DNA of 64,000 nt, taken from assembly GCA_023390555.1 (NCBI GenBank), contig JAEWCQ010000046.1:70870-134869 (forward strand), in the 5' to 3' direction. This stretch comes from Bacillota bacterium (GTDB taxonomy: Bacteria; Bacillota; Clostridia; Lachnospirales; Lachnospiraceae). Shown here one piece after another: positions 61,696 to 64,000 of this stretch. Position numbers and translations under genes: made by a program. The notes beneath the pieces were generated by a model, which worked only from the letters and a program-made list of their open reading frames with translations, made no database searches and was not told where the DNA came from. The stretch's first letter is position 1, and the number at the start of each line of letters is the position of its first letter.

Positions 61696-62136
61696 CTATC
61701 CGAAGTTTCCCGCTTCATTTTCCAGATGGCGGGTCAGCTTTTCCATATTTTCTACCGTCGTACGTTCCAGAAAATGCTCTATTTTCTCAACCTGTTCCAA
61801 TTCATTTTGAGAGTGATTCAGCGCGCAGAGAAATCCATGAATCACATCATGCCGGTACAGCAGATAATCTCCTGCCCTTTTTCCCTGTTCTGTCAACGTG
61901 ATATGACCGTATCTTTCCGCATGAAGATAGCCCAGCTGATTCAACTGCTGAACCATTTTGGTGACGGAGGAAGGCTTTACATGCAGCATCCTGGAGAGAT
62001 CCTGTACCCTGACATCCTCTTTTTCTTCCAGAATACGGCAGATCATTTCCAGATAATCTTCCATGGCAGTTGTCATCGCTGCGTTTTCATTCCGCTGATA
62101 GCCCTTTAAGGTGTAAAAAGTATCTGTATTTGCCAT
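61696..62136 (-). CDS. DtxR/MntR-family metal-dependent regulator
   Basis: The 146-residue protein has the family start AMEDYLEMICRILEE, a winged helix (VRVQDLSRMLHVKPSSVTKMVQQL) and HDVIHGFLCALN with metal ligands. It is divergent from feoAB and likely represses it in response to iron or manganese. Confidence 0.88.
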   Translation of the reverse strand: MANTDTFYTLKGYQRNENAAMTTAMEDYLEMICRILEEKEDVRVQDLSRMLHVKPSSVTKMVQQLNQLGYLHAERYGHITLTEQGKRAGDYLLYRHDVIHGFLCALNHSQNELEQVEKIEHFLERTTVENMEKLTRHLENEAGNFG

Positions 62137-62247
62137 GCCTGCGCTCCTGTCCCTTTTTTATAGTCTGTAACTCTTCCCGCATTTACGGAATACCATATGG
62201 ATATAAAGTTTCCTTATCCTAAATCTTATTCGAGAGGTGTTAATACT

Positions 62248-62493
62248 ATGAATCCATACTGTTTAAACGATATAGAAGTAGGTGAACATGCCGTTGTCGG
62301 TTCTCTGCACGCGACCGGAAGCATGCGCCGGCGGCTTCTGGATATCGGATTAATTGAAAACACGGAGGTGGAATGCCTCGGAAGAAGTCCCGGAGGCGAT
62401 CCCTCTGCTTATCTGATCCGCGGAGCGGTCATTGCGATCCGTTCAGAGGACAGTAAAAATATTTTAATAAAAGAAGATGGGGATGTAAATTAA
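62248..62493 (+). CDS. feoA: Ferrous iron transport protein A
   Basis: An 81-residue SH3-like protein (VVGSLHATGSMRRRLLDIGL; RGAVIAIRSEDSKNI). GAGAGGTG supports ATG 62248. Its stop directly precedes the feoB ATG. Confidence 0.9.
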   Translation: MNPYCLNDIEVGEHAVVGSLHATGSMRRRLLDIGLIENTEVECLGRSPGGDPSAYLIRGAVIAIRSEDSKNILIKEDGDVN

Positions 62494-64000
62494 ATGGGAC
62501 TGACGAACAGTTCAATCGGAATGAAGGCAGTGGATTCCGGTCTGAACATAAAAAAACAGCTGCCGGATGACAGAATCGTTGCGCTTGCGGGAAATCCAAA
62601 TGTAGGAAAAAGTACGGTATTCAATGCGCTTACCGGCATGAATCAGCATACGGGAAACTGGCCGGGTAAAACAGTTACGAATGCGCAGGGATACTGCTCC
62701 ACGAAAAAGCATTCCTACACGATGGTTGACATACCCGGAACCTATTCCCTGATGGCCCATTCCGCCGAGGAAGAGGTTGCAAGGAATTTTATCTGCTTTG
62801 GCACACCGGATGCCGTCGTCGTCGTGTGCGATGCAACCTGTCTGGAACGGAATCTCAATCTTGTCTTGCAGACGATTGAAATCGCTTCGGATGTCGTTGT
62901 CTGTGTCAATCTCATGGACGAAGCAAAAAGGAAAAAGATCCGGATCGATTTGAAAAAGATATCCGAAAAGCTTGGGGTTCCGGTGATTGCCTCGGTGGCT
63001 CGGAAAAAGAAGAGTCTTCAGACGCTTCTGGATACACTCGATCTGGTATGCGACGGAAATATCCAGTCGGATCCAGTGACCATACGTTATCCAAAAGAAA
63101 TTGAGGATGCCATAGCTATGATCGAACCGACGATTCAAAATAAGAAATGCAAAGGACTGAGCAGCCGTTGGCTCAGCCTGAAGCTGCTGGATCCGGATGA
63201 TTCCCTGACCACTGAAATCCGTTCATATCTTGGAGATGATTTTTTTCTGGACGCTTCCCTTGCGGCAGTGTTGGAAAAGGCGAAAAAACAATTGAATCAA
63301 CGCGGCCTGCAGTCAGAGCAGTTAAAAGATCACATTGTAGCGTCGCTTGTGCGTACGGCGGAAGAGATTTGTCGGGATACTGTCACCTATGATGCTGAAA
63401 AATATGATGCCTTTGACCGTAGGCTGGATAGACTTCTCACCAGTAAGTGTACCGGTTACCCGATCATGCTGGCTCTTCTGGCGCTTGTCTTCTGGCTGAC
63501 CATTATCGGGGCGAACTATCCGTCAAGCCTGCTTTCTGATGGCCTGTTCTGGATACAGGACCGGCTGACCGATTTCTTTACGTATATGAATGCACCGGAT
63601 TGGCTGCATGGAATGCTTGTGTTAGGTGTCTACCGTGTTTTGGCCTGGGTAGTTTCTGTTATGCTTCCACCCATGGCAATATTTTTCCCGCTGTTCACAC
63701 TGCTCGAAGACGCCGGGTATCTGCCGAGAATTGCCTATAATCTGGATAAACCGTTTAAAGCCTGCTGTGCCTGCGGGAAGCAGGCTCTCACGATGTGTAT
63801 GGGGTTTGGATGCAATGCAGCCGGAATCGTCGGATGCCGTATCATCGATTCCCCACGAGAGCGTCTGCTTGCCATCTTGACAAATAACTTTGTTCCCTGT
63901 AATGGCCGGTTTCCTACCCTGCTTGCCATCTTAACGATGTTCTTTGCTGGTTCTGCGGCCGGCGTTTTTTCTTCACTTACTTCCGCAGTCCTGCTGACCA
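62494..64000 (+). CDS. feoB: Ferrous iron transporter FeoB, 5' part
   Basis: The gene runs off the window after about 502 codons. It has the cytoplasmic G domain with GNPNVGKST near residue 34, DIPGTYSLM and NLMDE, a helical spacer, then the first membrane Gate region (FPLFTLLEDAGYLPRIAYNL, CMGFGCNAAGIVGCR). It imports Fe(II). Confidence 0.95.
   Translation, partial: MGLTNSSIGMKAVDSGLNIKKQLPDDRIVALAGNPNVGKSTVFNALTGMNQHTGNWPGKTVTNAQGYCSTKKHSYTMVDIPGTYSLMAHSAEEEVARNFICFGTPDAVVVVCDATCLERNLNLVLQTIEIASDVVVCVNLMDEAKRKKIRIDLKKISEKLGVPVIASVARKKKSLQTLLDTLDLVCDGNIQSDPVTIRYPKEIEDAIAMIEPTIQNKKCKGLSSRWLSLKLLDPDDSLTTEIRSYLGDDFFLDASLAAVLEKAKKQLNQRGLQSEQLKDHIVASLVRTAEEICRDTVTYDAEKYDAFDRRLDRLLTSKCTGYPIMLALLALVFWLTIIGANYPSSLLSDGLFWIQDRLTDFFTYMNAPDWLHGMLVLGVYRVLAWVVSVMLPPMAIFFPLFTLLEDAGYLPRIAYNLDKPFKACCACGKQALTMCMGFGCNAAGIVGCRIIDSPRERLLAILTNNFVPCNGRFPTLLAILTMFFAGSAAGVFSSLTSAVLLT

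Noticed and set aside
62137..62247. DtxR/MntR operator before feoA
   Set aside because: GGATA/TATCC half sites are visible but the palindrome is too poor to claim.

Overview
The window looks like a chromosome segment of a Gram-positive, moderately low-GC Clostridia, most likely Lachnospiraceae. The evidence is strong AGGAGG-type ribosome sites, the short HisG plus HisZ system, a HisA-like/HisIE fusion, the Prp-cleaved L27 leader, the TIGR03960/TIGR03936 pair beside RNase E/G, and the L21-Prp-L27-Obg-YhbY-NadD-YqeK-RsfS order.

Layout. Bases 1-24245 are core genes, almost all on the plus strand: tail of a YgiQ-type radical SAM protein, RluA-type pseudouridine synthase, histidine phosphatase, RecU; a partial his operon (hisZ-G-D-B-IE); TIGR03960/TIGR03936/RNase E-G; rplU-prp-rpmA; obgE-yhbY-nadD-yqeK-rsfS; divergent lexA and a yneA-like LysM gene sharing a cluster of SOS boxes; plsC; dtd; and an operon of a giant multi-AAA ATPase with two membrane proteins. 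At 24300-25373 (minus) lies a 357-residue XerS-like tyrosine recombinase. About 870 bp beyond its start is a 34-bp site with perfect 10-bp inverted arms (26244-26277) that resembles the streptococcal difSL site. Gene orientation switches here from mostly plus to mostly minus, as expected at a replication terminus.

A 6.5-kb filamentous-phage (inovirus-like) prophage, about 26260-32758, is inserted exactly at this dif-like site, between direct repeats of about 75 bp. It encodes a HUH replication protein, a Zot/pI morphogenesis ATPase, a pIII-like adhesin, a pVI-like protein, a 54-residue pVIII-like major coat protein followed by its own terminator, a likely pV-type ssDNA-binding protein, several tiny membrane proteins joined by ATGA overlaps, and large inverted repeats fit for an origin or packaging signal. 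It has no integrase, so it probably borrows the host Xer system. A second dif-like site lies 86 bp from its right junction, an arrangement like CTXphi attP1/attP2. This is the most notable system in the window.

Bases 32990-53631 are an accessory, AT-rich zone, nearly all minus strand: several GNAT acetyltransferases, HAD phosphatase, sugar acetyltransferase, RpiR and XRE regulators, an EcsC-like protein, an uncharacterised radical SAM operon ending in tiny hydrophobic peptides, a chemoreceptor, AlkX/YcaQ-type DNA glycosylase, SDR, and decayed genes (two-component fragments, ABC transporter, interrupted lipoprotein, truncated papain-like protein).

Bases 53693-64000 hold a methyltransferase, an arsR-acr3-arsC arsenic operon with a clear operator, a flavodoxin-like protein, an ECF transporter (MptaE-type S component, EcfT, fused double ATPase) divergent from an AraC regulator, and a DtxR/MntR-type regulator divergent from feoA-feoB (feoB runs off the end). 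No rRNA, tRNA or CRISPR array was seen.
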